Notes: generated by a model from the letters alone, not told the origin. DNA of 64,000 nucleotides from Acinetobacter marinus (GCF_900096915.1 NZ_FMYK01000009.1:1-64000); one strand, 5' to 3'; shown: positions 34,777 to 43,864, counted from the stretch's first letter. Translations and numbers: made by a program.

Positions 34777-35721
34777 TTATTGGTTTGGATTGTGACGACG
34801 AAAACCTTTATTTGCATTATTGTTGAAAGGTCGCTTCTTACTGAAGCCTTGTTCGTCAGTTGGATTGGTTTCGTTATCACGGCGTTGTTGGCGCAAGTAG
34901 CCTCCACGACGTGCTGGTAATGGATTTTCTTTCATTTTTTCGGTACGACGCTTCGCCATACCGTATAGACCTGTACCTTGACGTGGTTTAAGTTCAACCG
35001 ACTTGGTCAAGTTGTCAATGTCGTGCTTATCCAGTTCGATCCAACGACCTGTACGCAGTTCACGTGGCAGGATCACCGAACCATAACGAGTACGCAATAG
35101 ACGGCTGACTTTGAGTTCTTGTGATTCAAATAGACGACGGACTTCACGGTTACGTCCCTCTTTGACCACCACCTGATACCAGCGATTAATACCTTCACCA
35201 CCAAGATCGGTGAATGATTCAAACTTTGCAGGACCGTCGTCCAGTTCGACACCTGCAAGTAAAGTGTTACGAATCTGCGGTGTCACTTCACCCATGACAC
35301 GCACAGCATATTCACGCTCGATTTCATTGGAGGGGTGCATCAAACGATTGGCAAGTTCACCGTCATTGGTAAATAGCAATAAACCTGTACTGTTAATATC
35401 TAAGCGACCAACCATCACCCAGCGATCATTAGCGATCGTCGGCAGATTATCAAACACGGTTGGACGGTTTTCGGGATCATTCTTGGAGCAGATTTCACCT
35501 TCGGGCTTGTAATACACCAAGACACGGCGACGAATATCATCTTCAAGCTGATAGTCTACTTTACGCCCATCAATGCGGAGTTCATCACCATGTTCGATAC
35601 GTTGACCGACTTCAGCAACTTTACCATTGACGCTGACACGACCAGCAGCAATCACTTCTTCCATATAACGGCGCGAGCCCAGTCCAACACGGGCGAGGAC
35701 TTTTTGTAGCTTTTCACTCAT
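34777..35721 (-). CDS. rluB: 23S rRNA pseudouridine(2605) synthase RluB
   Basis: RluB makes pseudouridine 2605 in 23S rRNA. The 314-residue protein has an N-terminal S4 RNA-binding domain (KVLARVGLGSRRYMEEVI, about residues 6-23) and an RsuA-family catalytic domain with the active aspartate in GRLDINSTGLLLFTNDG (about residue 103). REVRRLFESQELKVSRLLRTRYG follows. A basic Asn/Arg-rich tail (about 265-314) is typical of the family. It is downstream of scpB with a 41-base gap, a common scpA-scpB-rluB order. Confidence 0.94.
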   Translation of the reverse strand: MSEKLQKVLARVGLGSRRYMEEVIAAGRVSVNGKVAEVGQRIEHGDELRIDGRKVDYQLEDDIRRRVLVYYKPEGEICSKNDPENRPTVFDNLPTIANDRWVMVGRLDINSTGLLLFTNDGELANRLMHPSNEIEREYAVRVMGEVTPQIRNTLLAGVELDDGPAKFESFTDLGGEGINRWYQVVVKEGRNREVRRLFESQELKVSRLLRTRYGSVILPRELRTGRWIELDKHDIDNLTKSVELKPRQGTGLYGMAKRRTEKMKENPLPARRGGYLRQQRRDNETNPTDEQGFSKKRPFNNNANKGFRRHNPNQ

Positions 35722-35762
35722 AACAGCACAACCTTAAAAATAAAAATCATCAACATCACCCT

Positions 35763-36353
35763 TTAGCACGGACTTGAATGTTCAAGTGCGGCTAAGCCCT
35801 CCTTGTGATCTTGAATAACTGGGAGATCATTTAACGATGCTAAACCAAAAGCATTTAAAAAATGTGGCGTCGTAACCAATAACGCTGGGCGACCGGGCGC
35901 ATCCCGAAAACCTGACTCTTTGATCCAACTCCACTCAAATAAAGTACGTAAGACTTGACTATTATTACTCACCCCACGGATTTGCTCAATATCAGCACGT
36001 GTCACAGGCTGGTGATAGGCCACCACAGCGAGGATTTCTAATAGACTCGGTGACAGCTTTACAGGGCGCTCAGGCCATGCTTGCTGGATAATATGACGAT
36101 ATTTGGCACGGACTTGTAGACGAAAGCCTTGTACCGTTTCGATCAGCTCGACTGAACGACCATGTTGGAGCAATGCCAATTGCTGCAGCAGTTGACGAAT
36201 TTGACTACTGGCATATTGCCCACCAAGGGCTTGTTTGATACGAGCGATGGTGACAGGACTATCGCTGGCGAATAATAAGGCTTCGATTTGCATCAATGCT
36301 TCATGATGTAAATCATCAATGGAATGATGCGTCTCAGGAAAAGGATGTTGCAT
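35763..36353 (-). CDS. scpB: Segregation and condensation protein ScpB
   Basis: ScpB is the winged-helix kleisin-associated subunit of the Smc-ScpAB condensin. The 196-residue protein shows IEALLFASDSPVTIARIKQAL, the LLEILAVVAYHQPVTRADIEQIRG hallmark and a C-terminal ESGFRDAPGRPALLVTT. ATG 36353 is preferred (AAGGAG six bases upstream); the frame reaches 36383. It overlaps the 3' end of scpA by 20 bases, so translation is probably coupled. Confidence 0.93.
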   Translation of the reverse strand: MQHPFPETHHSIDDLHHEALMQIEALLFASDSPVTIARIKQALGGQYASSQIRQLLQQLALLQHGRSVELIETVQGFRLQVRAKYRHIIQQAWPERPVKLSPSLLEILAVVAYHQPVTRADIEQIRGVSNNSQVLRTLFEWSWIKESGFRDAPGRPALLVTTPHFLNAFGLASLNDLPVIQDHKEGLAALEHSSPC

Positions 36354-37200
36354 ACGCTTCTCCTTGATCTTGAGTATTTTCAAAGGCTTTGCTTTGAATT
36401 GCCTTGCTTTGGATTGCTTTGCTTTGAATAGCTAAAGTGCGTTCGACACCATCATGCACAATCATGACATGTTGTTGCTTCACCAATTCTAAAACAGCAA
36501 CAAAAGTCACCACCACACCCATACGACCTTGATTTGGATTAAGTAGGCGACCGAACTCCAGGCATGCACCATCCGCCAATACCGACTGAATAAACTGCAT
36601 ACGCTCTTCGAGCTGTACCGCTTCATGTTCGACTTGATGGACGTGTGGATCGGGGCGCTGGAAAATACACAGCAGGGCATCATGCAAATCGGCAACATCG
36701 AAGCGATCAATCACTTGGTGGCGCTCACCGAGACTTGCCTGTGCCACAAATACATCACGTTCCAAAATAGAATGTGCCGCAAGTCGCTCAGCAGCTTGTT
36801 TGATCTTTAAATAATGCTCAAGACGATCAATAAGTTGCTTTTTTGGATCATCTTCAAATTCGATGGCGCTTTCTGGAATCGGGAGTAGGAGTCGAGATTT
36901 GAGGTCAGCAAGTAGGGCAGCCATCACCATATAGTCTGCGGTGAGCTCAATATTTAGCGACTTCATTTGCTCCATATAGTGCAAATATTGTTTGGCGATC
37001 GGTGCGATATCGAGATGTGTGAGATCAAAGCCGTTCTTTTGCACGAGGTAAAGTAAAAAATCTAAAGGCCCTTCAAACTGTGATAACAAAATCGCAAAGG
37101 CTTCTGGCGGGATGTACAGATCCTCAGGGATATCCTGATAATATTCATCCAGCACACGAATCGCTGGACGATCTAGGCTAAGAGTGGCGTCAATCGTCAT
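36334..37200 (-). CDS. scpA: Segregation and condensation protein ScpA
   Basis: ScpA is the kleisin that bridges Smc heads. The 288-residue protein has the conserved N-terminal FEGPLDFLLYLVQKNGFDLTHLDI (about residues 43-66), YMVMAALLADLKSRLLLP, and a C-terminal winged helix (GRMGVVVTFVAVLELVKQQHV). After this, an AIQSK motif is repeated three times (about 257-271) from a 15-bp DNA repeat, followed by a tail that overlaps scpB. The tail is probably not part of the folded kleisin. The operon continues scpB-rluB. Confidence 0.92.
   Translation of the reverse strand: MTIDATLSLDRPAIRVLDEYYQDIPEDLYIPPEAFAILLSQFEGPLDFLLYLVQKNGFDLTHLDIAPIAKQYLHYMEQMKSLNIELTADYMVMAALLADLKSRLLLPIPESAIEFEDDPKKQLIDRLEHYLKIKQAAERLAAHSILERDVFVAQASLGERHQVIDRFDVADLHDALLCIFQRPDPHVHQVEHEAVQLEERMQFIQSVLADGACLEFGRLLNPNQGRMGVVVTFVAVLELVKQQHVMIVHDGVERTLAIQSKAIQSKAIQSKAFENTQDQGEAYATSFS
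36376..36432. repeat. 15-bp tandem repeat at the 3' end of scpA
   Basis: Three to four imperfect copies of GCTTTG(A/G)AT(T/A)GC(C/T)TT encode AIQSK repeats. The unit is a multiple of three, so copy-number change keeps the frame. Confidence 0.75.
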
Positions 37201-37602
37201 GTCAAATTCAGACCAAGTTTTGTAGTTGCTATATCCACGCGAATTTTCAAAAGCATGCGGTTCCGATTGACTTTAAAAACGGCATATCGGAAATTTCGGT
37301 CAATTGTAGTCGATTTACGCAAAATAATGAACTGTAAAAAGCAAACGCAATGGTTAAAAATTGCAATCAATTTTCTAAATAATCATAAGACGATTTTTGC
37401 TGTATAAATAACAACATCGCTGTATAAAATTGAAATTTGCGTGCCAATTATAAGGCTAAAGTCTAATGCGTCTAGTGCTAAAGTCGTATGGAGCGTTATA
37501 ATGTTGCACTGAATTGTGCGGCATTTTTATCTTAATTTTGGATGTGAATTTTAAAATTTTGATAAAAATTAATATAAGTGAATGAAAACTAAGGATACTT
37601 TG
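37201..37602. promoter_or_regulatory. Divergent intergenic region scpA / mqo
   Basis: This roughly 400-base AT-rich gap lies between divergent scpA and mqo and has no gene. I see no tRNA, riboswitch or long hairpin. GCTGTATAAA occurs twice, at 37399 and 37419, in direct orientation and 20 bases apart (about two helical turns), which could be regulator half-sites. AAGGA at 37590 is the mqo ribosome site. Confidence 0.5.
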
Positions 37603-39306
37603 ATGAAAAAGTTTCTGAAGATTCTAGGCATCCTGATTTTAGTGGTTGCCATTATTGGACTGATTTATTTGTTTAGACCGATTGCATCGAAAAAGGTCGA
37701 AACCAAAGCTGAAGATCCAGTCACCGATGTTGTGTTGATCGGTGGCGGGATTATGAGTGCAACGCTCGGCACGTATTTGACTGAGCTTGAGCCAAACTGG
37801 ACCATTCAAATGTATGAGCGTCTGGATCAAGTCGGTGAAGAAAGCTCGAACGGCTTTAATAATGCAGGTACAGGTCACTCAGGCTTTATGGAGATGAACT
37901 ATACCTCTGAAAAAGACGGTAAAATGGACATCAAAAAAGCCATTGATGTGGCGTCACAGTTTGAAGTGGCGAAGCAGTTTTGGTCGTATCAAGTCAAACA
38001 AGGTGTTTTGGGTGATCCAAAAACCTTTATTAATCCTGTAGATCACATTGCCTTTGTCTGGGGCGATGAAGTGAAATTCTTGGAAAAACGTCATGCGGCA
38101 ATGATTCAAAGCCCATTATTCCAAGGCATGGAAATCACTGAAGATCCAGCGGTCATCAAACAGTGGGCGCCTTTGGTCATGCAAGGTCGTGATGCAAAAC
38201 AAGCGGTTGCTGCGACACGTATGGATGTCGGTTCGGATGTGAACTATGGCTCGATCACCAAGCAGTTGGTGGCGAATTTACAAAAGCACCAAACCTTTAA
38301 ACTCAATGTTTCGACTGAAGTGACTGGCATCAGTCGCAATGATGACAAAACATGGTCTGTGCAGTTCAAAGATCTCAAAACGGGCAAATCATCTTATGTG
38401 AAAACACGTTTTGTCTTTATCGGTGCAGGCGGTGCGGCGATCAAATTATTGCAATTGACTGGACTTGAAGAGTCGAAACAATATGCAGGCTTCCCTGTGG
38501 GTGGTGAATTCTTGATCACAGATAATCCTGCGATCACAGCACAACATACGGCTAAAGTCTATGGTAAAGCAGAACTTGGTGCGCCACCGATGTCTGTACC
38601 ACATATCGATACCCGTTATATTGATGGTAAGAAATATGTCTTGTTTGGACCATTTGCAACTTACTCGAATAAGTTCTTGAAAAATGGTTCACAGCTTGAT
38701 TTGTTTAAATCAACCAATAAAAATAACGTGCTGCCGATGACTGCGGTTGGTTTGGAAAATCTGGATTTGGTCAAATACTTGATGAGTCAAGTCAGCATGT
38801 CTGATGATGACCGCTTGAACGAGCTGAAAAAATACTATCCTGAAGCGAAAGCAGAGGATTGGCGTTTAAGCCAAGGTGGTCAACGTGTACAGATCATCAA
38901 AAAAGAAGCGGATAAACCTGCGAAATTGCAATTTGGTACAGAAGTATTTGTATCGAAAGACAATAGCGTATCGGCGCTACTTGGTGCCTCTCCAGGTGCA
39001 TCGACTTCGCCTTACATCATGCTGACTTTGCTTGAAAAAGCATTCCCAGCACAAGTGGCAGGTCAGTGGAATCCGAAGTTGCATGAGATCGTGCAATCGT
39101 ATCAACAAGACTTGAATGCTGATCCTGCATTGCTCAATCGTATTCGTTTGGATACCAGTGCAACACTTGGCTTAAATTATAAGCCACGTGTCGTCGGTGC
39201 AACTGCGACACAAGCACCAGCGAGTACAGCGGACAAAGCGCCAGCAAATGACGCAACAGCACCTGCTGAAGCATCAGCTACGCAACCTGCGGTAAAAGCA
39301 TCATAA
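37603..39306 (+). CDS. mqo: Malate:quinone oxidoreductase
   Basis: Mqo oxidises malate to oxaloacetate and passes electrons to quinone. The FAD motif is DVVLIGGGIMSATLGTYL (about residues 41-58), with GFNNAGTGHSGFMEMNY and ATRMDVGSDVNYG as family hallmarks and GASPGASTSPYIML near the end. Unlike classic peripheral Mqo, it begins with a transmembrane helix (about residues 5-24), and it ends in an Ala/Pro/Thr-rich tail (about 528-567). ATG 37603 is preferred for AAGGA eight bases upstream; a start at 37582 would place the ribosome site inside the gene. Confidence 0.93.
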   Translation: MKKFLKILGILILVVAIIGLIYLFRPIASKKVETKAEDPVTDVVLIGGGIMSATLGTYLTELEPNWTIQMYERLDQVGEESSNGFNNAGTGHSGFMEMNYTSEKDGKMDIKKAIDVASQFEVAKQFWSYQVKQGVLGDPKTFINPVDHIAFVWGDEVKFLEKRHAAMIQSPLFQGMEITEDPAVIKQWAPLVMQGRDAKQAVAATRMDVGSDVNYGSITKQLVANLQKHQTFKLNVSTEVTGISRNDDKTWSVQFKDLKTGKSSYVKTRFVFIGAGGAAIKLLQLTGLEESKQYAGFPVGGEFLITDNPAITAQHTAKVYGKAELGAPPMSVPHIDTRYIDGKKYVLFGPFATYSNKFLKNGSQLDLFKSTNKNNVLPMTAVGLENLDLVKYLMSQVSMSDDDRLNELKKYYPEAKAEDWRLSQGGQRVQIIKKEADKPAKLQFGTEVFVSKDNSVSALLGASPGASTSPYIMLTLLEKAFPAQVAGQWNPKLHEIVQSYQQDLNADPALLNRIRLDTSATLGLNYKPRVVGATATQAPASTADKAPANDATAPAEASATQPAVKAS

Positions 39307-39345
39307 ATTAGATTTTCAGTGAGGAAAATTTCCTGACTAAGATCG

Positions 39346-39380
39346 CAAAAAAATAGGCTGATTCGTCAGCCTATTTTTAT
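39346..39380 (+). terminator. Terminator of mqo
   Basis: AATAGGCTGA and TCAGCCTATT pair around a five-base TTCG-like loop with T-run following and A-run preceding. Confidence 0.85.
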
Positions 39381-39448
39381 ATGTTGAAAATGTATTTTTA
39401 GATATGTGACTGATGGTATATGAATTGGTGACGTAAAAGGTTAAGAGA

Positions 39449-39766
39449 ATGAAATATCAAAAACTATGTGTAGGGCTGAGCAAGGTGGCGATCATTGCAT
39501 TTATATTGTTTCTCGGATTTCAATCTTTATACATCATGATATTGGGCGGTCAGGTGGTCTATCTGTTTTTAAGTTTAGTCGTGATCGTTGTACTGACGTA
39601 TTTTGTGTTTAAACAAACAAAAATAATTAGATTGCCTCACTATGCTTTAATCTTTGTGCTTTTGGTCATCTTATCTATTGTTCAGCATCAAGCCTTGCTG
39701 AAGATCAAGCACCACAACGCACAATTTACGACGGATGAAACATGGCAACAATATGGTGCGCTGTAA
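39449..39766 (+). CDS. Small three-helix membrane protein of unknown function
   Basis: This 105-residue protein is unrecognised. Three hydrophobic helices lie at about residues 12-32, 34-52 and 62-78, followed by a polar C-terminus (KIKHHNAQFTTDETWQQYG). GAGA is the only hint of a ribosome site before ATG 39449. It sits between mqo and the serine acetyltransferase gene, both on the same strand; a terminator separates it from mqo. No function is proposed. Confidence 0.6.
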   Translation: MKYQKLCVGLSKVAIIAFILFLGFQSLYIMILGGQVVYLFLSLVVIVVLTYFVFKQTKIIRLPHYALIFVLLVILSIVQHQALLKIKHHNAQFTTDETWQQYGAL

Positions 39767-39897
39767 GGGTTGAAAATATCAAGATGTACAAACAATTTGC
39801 ATATTCGGCGAGTTATTGAAGATGTATAATTAATCCAATAATCGTTTGAGTATTTTACTCAATACGGTTTTGTCTGATTTTGCTCAAGGAGATCGCA

Positions 39898-40815
39898 TTG
39901 GCACATTGGCAAGTACAACAGGTGATCGATGGTTTGCAGCAGGCTCGTCATGATTGGCGAGATTCACAGCATCGTGCCAAGGCATTTGGTGGGCGAGAGC
40001 TTCCGTCTAAAAATGCCCTAAAAGTCATTGTGAATGAGCTGTGTGGCATCTTATTTCCGATGCGTCTTGGTCCGACCGATTTGCGTCAAGAAAGTGAAGA
40101 TTTTTATATTGCCTATGCCTTAGATAAAGTGCTGAATGCGCTGAAACATCAAGTAGTTTTAGCGTTGTCCTATGACCATCGTCGACTACAAAAAACGACC
40201 GATCTGGCTCAACTACAAACCTTGGCGCATCAGATCGTACAAGATTTTGCCGATCAACTGCCAAGTATTCGCCGTTTGCTCGATACCGACGTGATCGCCG
40301 CGTATGAGGGTGATCCTGCTGCACGCAGTGTGGATGAGGTCTTGATTACTTATCCAGGCATGTTAGCGATTACTTATCATCGTTTGGCACATTTGTTATA
40401 TGCTGATGTGCCGTTATTATCTCGGATGATTTCTGAGCAAGCGCACTCTGCTACAGGGATTGATATTCACCCTGGTGCAACGATTGGACAAGGTTTTTTT
40501 ATTGATCATGGTACAGGTGTGGTGATTGGTGAAACCTGTATTATTGGTAAAAATGTACGGATTTACCAAGCAGTGACCTTGGGTGCCAAGCGTTTTGAAG
40601 TCGATGAAGCGGGCAGTTTGAAAAAAGATTATGCACGTCATCCGATCGTAGAGGATGATGTGGTGATCTATGCAGGGGCGACCATACTTGGGCGAGTGAC
40701 CATTGGTCAAGGGTCTAGCATCGGCGGGAATGTCTGGCTGACACATAGTATTGCGCCATATAGCCAAGTGTTACAACAAAACTGTGATCAGGTAAAATCT
40801 CAACAGCAAATCTAA
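39898..40815 (+). CDS. epsC: Serine O-acetyltransferase (EpsC/CysE-type)
   Basis: This enzyme makes O-acetylserine from serine and acetyl-CoA, the first step of cysteine synthesis. The 305-residue chain has an alpha-helical N-terminal half and a C-terminal left-handed beta-helix of hexapeptide repeats (GIDIHPGATIGQGFFIDHGT, VVIGETCIIGKNVRIYQAVT, ATILGRVTIGQGSSIGGNVW). Catalytic His residues lie in IDIHPG and FIDHGTG. TTG 39898 is chosen: AAGGAG ends six bases upstream, while the TTG at 39880 precedes that site. The following GNAT gene starts two bases after the stop. Confidence 0.9.
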   Translation: MAHWQVQQVIDGLQQARHDWRDSQHRAKAFGGRELPSKNALKVIVNELCGILFPMRLGPTDLRQESEDFYIAYALDKVLNALKHQVVLALSYDHRRLQKTTDLAQLQTLAHQIVQDFADQLPSIRRLLDTDVIAAYEGDPAARSVDEVLITYPGMLAITYHRLAHLLYADVPLLSRMISEQAHSATGIDIHPGATIGQGFFIDHGTGVVIGETCIIGKNVRIYQAVTLGAKRFEVDEAGSLKKDYARHPIVEDDVVIYAGATILGRVTIGQGSSIGGNVWLTHSIAPYSQVLQQNCDQVKSQQQI

Positions 40816-40817
40816 AA

Positions 40818-41564
40818 ATGAAAAATTATCAAAAAAACAGAGTGAATGAATATCAACAACCAATCGGTGAGCTTGTTGATACAATACATTTTCAAATGAT
40901 TGACGAAAAGGTGTTGAATGGTCAAAGTCAACTACGCCTTATTCCTTTTCAAAGATTAGATGATGTGGGAAATAGAATTGCTCAACTTTTTCAGGTGATT
41001 GAGAGAGAGCCTGATGAGCGTTGCTGGACATATTTACCATATGAAAAGCCAATAGATGTTGAACAATTAATAGAACGCTTATCTCAAAATTTTGGATTTG
41101 AAAATTGTATTCATTACTTAATAGAGGTTGATGGTCGATTGCTGGGCTATATTGCGTTAATGAATGCCCGTATGACAGTTGGTGTAATAGAAATTGGCAA
41201 TGTTTATTTTTCACATGAGCTACGTCGTCAGAAAGTTTCAACAGAAGTCATTTATCTACTGCTAAATACGAGTTTTCAATCGGGTTTTCGGCGAGTCGAG
41301 TGGAAATGTGATGACCTAAATCAGCCATCAAAAAATGCTGCATTGCGCTTTGGTTTTAGTTATGAAGGTCTATTTCGACAAGATCGGATTTATAAAGGAC
41401 GAAATCGTAATACTGCATGGTTTTCTATGTTGGATGATGAATGGTTGCTTATTCAAAAAGGATATGAGGCTTGGTTGGATGAGCAAAACTTTGATACGAA
41501 TGGCTTGCAGAAAAATAAAATAAATGACTTGATTCAAAAGTATTTAGATTCAAATATGGCTTAA
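40818..41564 (+). CDS. GNAT-family acetyltransferase (RimJ/RimL type)
   Basis: This 248-residue protein resembles RimJ/RimL N-acetyltransferases: LRLIPFQRLDD at the beginning of the fold, GVIEIGNVYFSHELRRQKVSTEVIYLLLN as the acetyl-CoA site region, and VEWKCDDLNQPSKNAALRFGFSYEGLFRQDRIYKGRNRNTAWFSML. Known relatives acetylate protein N-termini, antibiotics or small amines, so the substrate is unknown. Base composition is more AT-rich than the flanking genes, which hints at separate history. It follows the serine acetyltransferase by two bases. Confidence 0.82.
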   Translation: MKNYQKNRVNEYQQPIGELVDTIHFQMIDEKVLNGQSQLRLIPFQRLDDVGNRIAQLFQVIEREPDERCWTYLPYEKPIDVEQLIERLSQNFGFENCIHYLIEVDGRLLGYIALMNARMTVGVIEIGNVYFSHELRRQKVSTEVIYLLLNTSFQSGFRRVEWKCDDLNQPSKNAALRFGFSYEGLFRQDRIYKGRNRNTAWFSMLDDEWLLIQKGYEAWLDEQNFDTNGLQKNKINDLIQKYLDSNMA

Positions 41565-41566
41565 AT

Positions 41567-42190
41567 TCATTCAAAAGCACTCACATCACCCAAGCCACGG
41601 CGTACCACCACAGGGTGATCTTGTGAAAGGTCAACAATGCTGGTGGTGGCAAGCATACCAATACCACCATCAACAAAGACATCAATGCGTTTACCCAGTT
41701 GCATTTCGATATCAAAAGGGTCATCCAGTGGATCGGTTTGATCAGGCAGAATCAGCGTACTGGTAATGAGTGGCTCACCAAGCTCTTTGAGTAAGGCTTG
41801 CGCAATCGGGTTACTTGGAATGCGAAGCCCAATGGTTTTTTTCTTTGGGTGCATCAAGCGTCGTGGTACTTCACTGGTCGCAGGTAAAATATAAGTCGTG
41901 ATCGCAGGGGTATTGGCTTTGAGCAAACGATACATGGCATTGTCGACTTTGGCATAGGTCGCGATGTCGGATAAATCCTGACAAATGATCGCATATTGAT
42001 GCTTATCGGAAAGCTGACGAATCTGTGAAATTCGATCCATCGCTGATTTATTACCAATCTGACAACCAATCGCATAGGCCGCATCAGTCGGGTAGACCAC
42101 CACATCACCTGCACGGATGCGCTCAACCGCTTGGGTGATCAAGCGGGCTTGAGGATTGTCGGGATGGATGCGTAGATGCAACATGGTCAT
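41567..42190 (-). CDS. yciO: YciO-type Sua5/YrdC/YwlC protein
   Basis: This 207-residue protein of the Sua5/TsaC superfamily aligns with E. coli YciO throughout: LRIHPDNPQARLITQAVE, VVYPTDAAYAIGCQIG, IRQLSDKHQYAIICQDLSDI, VPRRLMHPKKKTIGLRIPSNPIAQALL and HPVVVRRGLGDV. TsaC makes threonylcarbamoyl-AMP for t6A tRNA. The YciO branch has weak or uncertain activity in that step, so tRNA modification is inference. The stop lies two bases from the convergent GNAT gene stop. Confidence 0.9.
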   Translation of the reverse strand: MTMLHLRIHPDNPQARLITQAVERIRAGDVVVYPTDAAYAIGCQIGNKSAMDRISQIRQLSDKHQYAIICQDLSDIATYAKVDNAMYRLLKANTPAITTYILPATSEVPRRLMHPKKKTIGLRIPSNPIAQALLKELGEPLITSTLILPDQTDPLDDPFDIEMQLGKRIDVFVDGGIGMLATTSIVDLSQDHPVVVRRGLGDVSAFE

Positions 42191-42306
42191 TGTCCAGAGA
42201 TCAATAAGTGTTAATTATAGCACTTTTCAATCGATAAAATTTAGATACATCACAATTGATTGAAAACTAAACATTCTTAGCTGTGAAAAAACAAACATCA
42301 AAACAA

Positions 42307-42936
42307 TCAATTCAAATCCGTGCGTTGAAACTCGCCAATTTCTAAAAATTTTCCATCTCGAATTTCTACACATAAATGTTGGATGAGTGCCAAGCCATCT
42401 TTAGGAATGCTTTGCGGATCATTTAAAAAAGCCTGTACTTGCGCAAACACATTGTCTTTAAAGGTTTCGCCGTCACCGCCTTCACCCGTCAGATTATCAA
42501 GTGACACGCGAAATGGTCGTCCACAAGACTTTGCAAATAACCATTCTAAGGCTTGCGGTTTAACTTCGACCTGTTCGAATAAGGCTTGCTGTGCTTCACT
42601 ACGCCCATCAGGCGCATACCAATAACCGAGATCAGATTGCGTACGACGCTTGGCACCTGCGATGCACCAATGGCTGATTTCATGTAGCGCACTATTAAAA
42701 AAACCATGCGCAAACTGAATTTTTGCAGGAGAATCCGTAGTCGCAGGAAAGTATTCAGGTTCATGCTCACCACGGACTAAAATCACATTGTGGTGGGAAA
42801 ACCATTGATTAAAGTGTAAAATTAGCCAATCCACTTGCATGACTTCGCTGTGACAGCGAGACCACGTGCTAAGTGATTGAATATTTTGAGCCGAAGACGT
42901 TGTAGAAGCGACCTTTTTCGCTTGCGACGGATTCAT
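42307..42936 (-). CDS. epmC: Elongation factor P hydroxylase EpmC
   Basis: EpmC hydroxylates the beta-lysylated lysine of elongation factor P, the last step after EpmA and EpmB. The match to YfcM is clear: NVILVRGEHEPEYFPA, IQFAHGFFNSALHEISHWCIAG with an HEISH metal-binding-like motif, DLGYWYAPDGRSEAQQ and FEQVEVKPQALEWLFAKSCG. The 209-residue length includes about 30 extra N-terminal residues; the true start may be downstream of 42936. It neighbours yciO on the same strand, 116 bases apart. Confidence 0.9.
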   Translation of the reverse strand: MNPSQAKKVASTTSSAQNIQSLSTWSRCHSEVMQVDWLILHFNQWFSHHNVILVRGEHEPEYFPATTDSPAKIQFAHGFFNSALHEISHWCIAGAKRRTQSDLGYWYAPDGRSEAQQALFEQVEVKPQALEWLFAKSCGRPFRVSLDNLTGEGGDGETFKDNVFAQVQAFLNDPQSIPKDGLALIQHLCVEIRDGKFLEIGEFQRTDLN

Positions 42937-43033
42937 AATGACTAATTTCTCTCAAACAGTACAAAATTTAGATGCGAAATTGTATCTTAATCTTTGACAT
43001 TAGTTTGATGAATTTGTAGAATTGCGTCCCTTA

Positions 43034-43300
43034 AGGGTCTGCTGACAGTTCAAATATATTTTGCGTTGCAAAGTAAATTGTCGCAGACGAGGCATGAAAC
43101 GAAGATAATGGTATTTCCTTATCAAGTTTCATAACGAAGTATGAGACAATCTTACTTGCAACCCGAAGGGACAGGATCATTTTTTGATGCTACTGCGTTA
43201 GGTCTTGCTGATTTAGAATAACTAAATTTCGCAATCCCTGTCTTGTATCATCTAAAAAATGATCACTGTCGCAACTAGATTTGAACTATCAGCAGACCCT
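43034..43300. mobile_element. 267-bp palindromic MITE-like element upstream of yceD
   Basis: The ends are long imperfect inverted repeats (AGGGTCTGCTGACAGTTC against GAACTATCAGCAGACCCT, about 28 of 31 bases). Two further nested inverted repeats lie inside: GTTGCAAAGTAAATTGTC with GACAATCTTACTTGCAAC, and GACAGGATCATTTTTTGATG with CATCTAAAAAATGATCACTG. It has no coding capacity. The size, terminal repeats and internal palindromes are those of a non-autonomous element; no clear target duplication is visible. It ends three bases before the yceD ATG. A structured leader is the alternative. Confidence 0.65.
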
Positions 43301-43303
43301 ACT

Positions 43304-43864
43304 ATGTCAGCAAATACCTTTCCGACACAGATTGAGCCATTTAAATGGGCAGAGCAAGGTTATTCATGGTCAGGTCAACTGCCATTATCTCGCTTTACCC
43401 GTATTGCACATGACGCGATTGGATCAATTGATGATCGATCGGTTCAGGTCGAGTGTAAGTTATCATTAGATGCTTATCATCGTATTGTTTGGTTGATTGC
43501 GCATTTAGAAGCAAGTGTACCGCTTCGATGCCAGCGTTGTCTGGATCAAGTGGATGTTGCACTTGAAACTGATGTGCATGTCGCCTTAATCGATGATGAT
43601 CGTGAGTTAGATTACTTGGATGAGGATGCTGATTTCATCATTTTGGGTGAAGATCTTGGAACGACCAAAGGGGATATGAATGCTCCTGCGACCATCGATC
43701 TGATTACTTTGCTTGAAGATGAATTGTTATTGTCGATGCCAAACTCACCTAAGCATGATGCTTGTGAACACAAACATCGACCAACTGTTCAGACTGAGGA
43801 AAAAGCCGAACGTGATAATCCGTTCGATGTTTTAGCAGGTTTGAAGGGTAAATTGGGCTCATAA
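43304..43864 (+). CDS. YceD family protein (DUF177), upstream of rpmF
   Basis: This 186-residue protein belongs to the YceD/DUF177 family, linked to 23S rRNA or large-subunit maturation. The hallmark cysteines are in LEASVPLRCQRCLDQVDVAL (about residues 67-86). An acidic ED-rich middle and the C-terminal NPFDVLAGLKGKL are typical. ATG 43304 is the family start, but no Shine-Dalgarno precedes it: the palindromic element ends three bases upstream and has replaced the leader. The frame is open back to ATG 43259 inside that element, so a 15-residue extension is possible. rpmF follows after 61 bases. Confidence 0.9.
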   Translation: MSANTFPTQIEPFKWAEQGYSWSGQLPLSRFTRIAHDAIGSIDDRSVQVECKLSLDAYHRIVWLIAHLEASVPLRCQRCLDQVDVALETDVHVALIDDDRELDYLDEDADFIILGEDLGTTKGDMNAPATIDLITLLEDELLLSMPNSPKHDACEHKHRPTVQTEEKAERDNPFDVLAGLKGKLGS

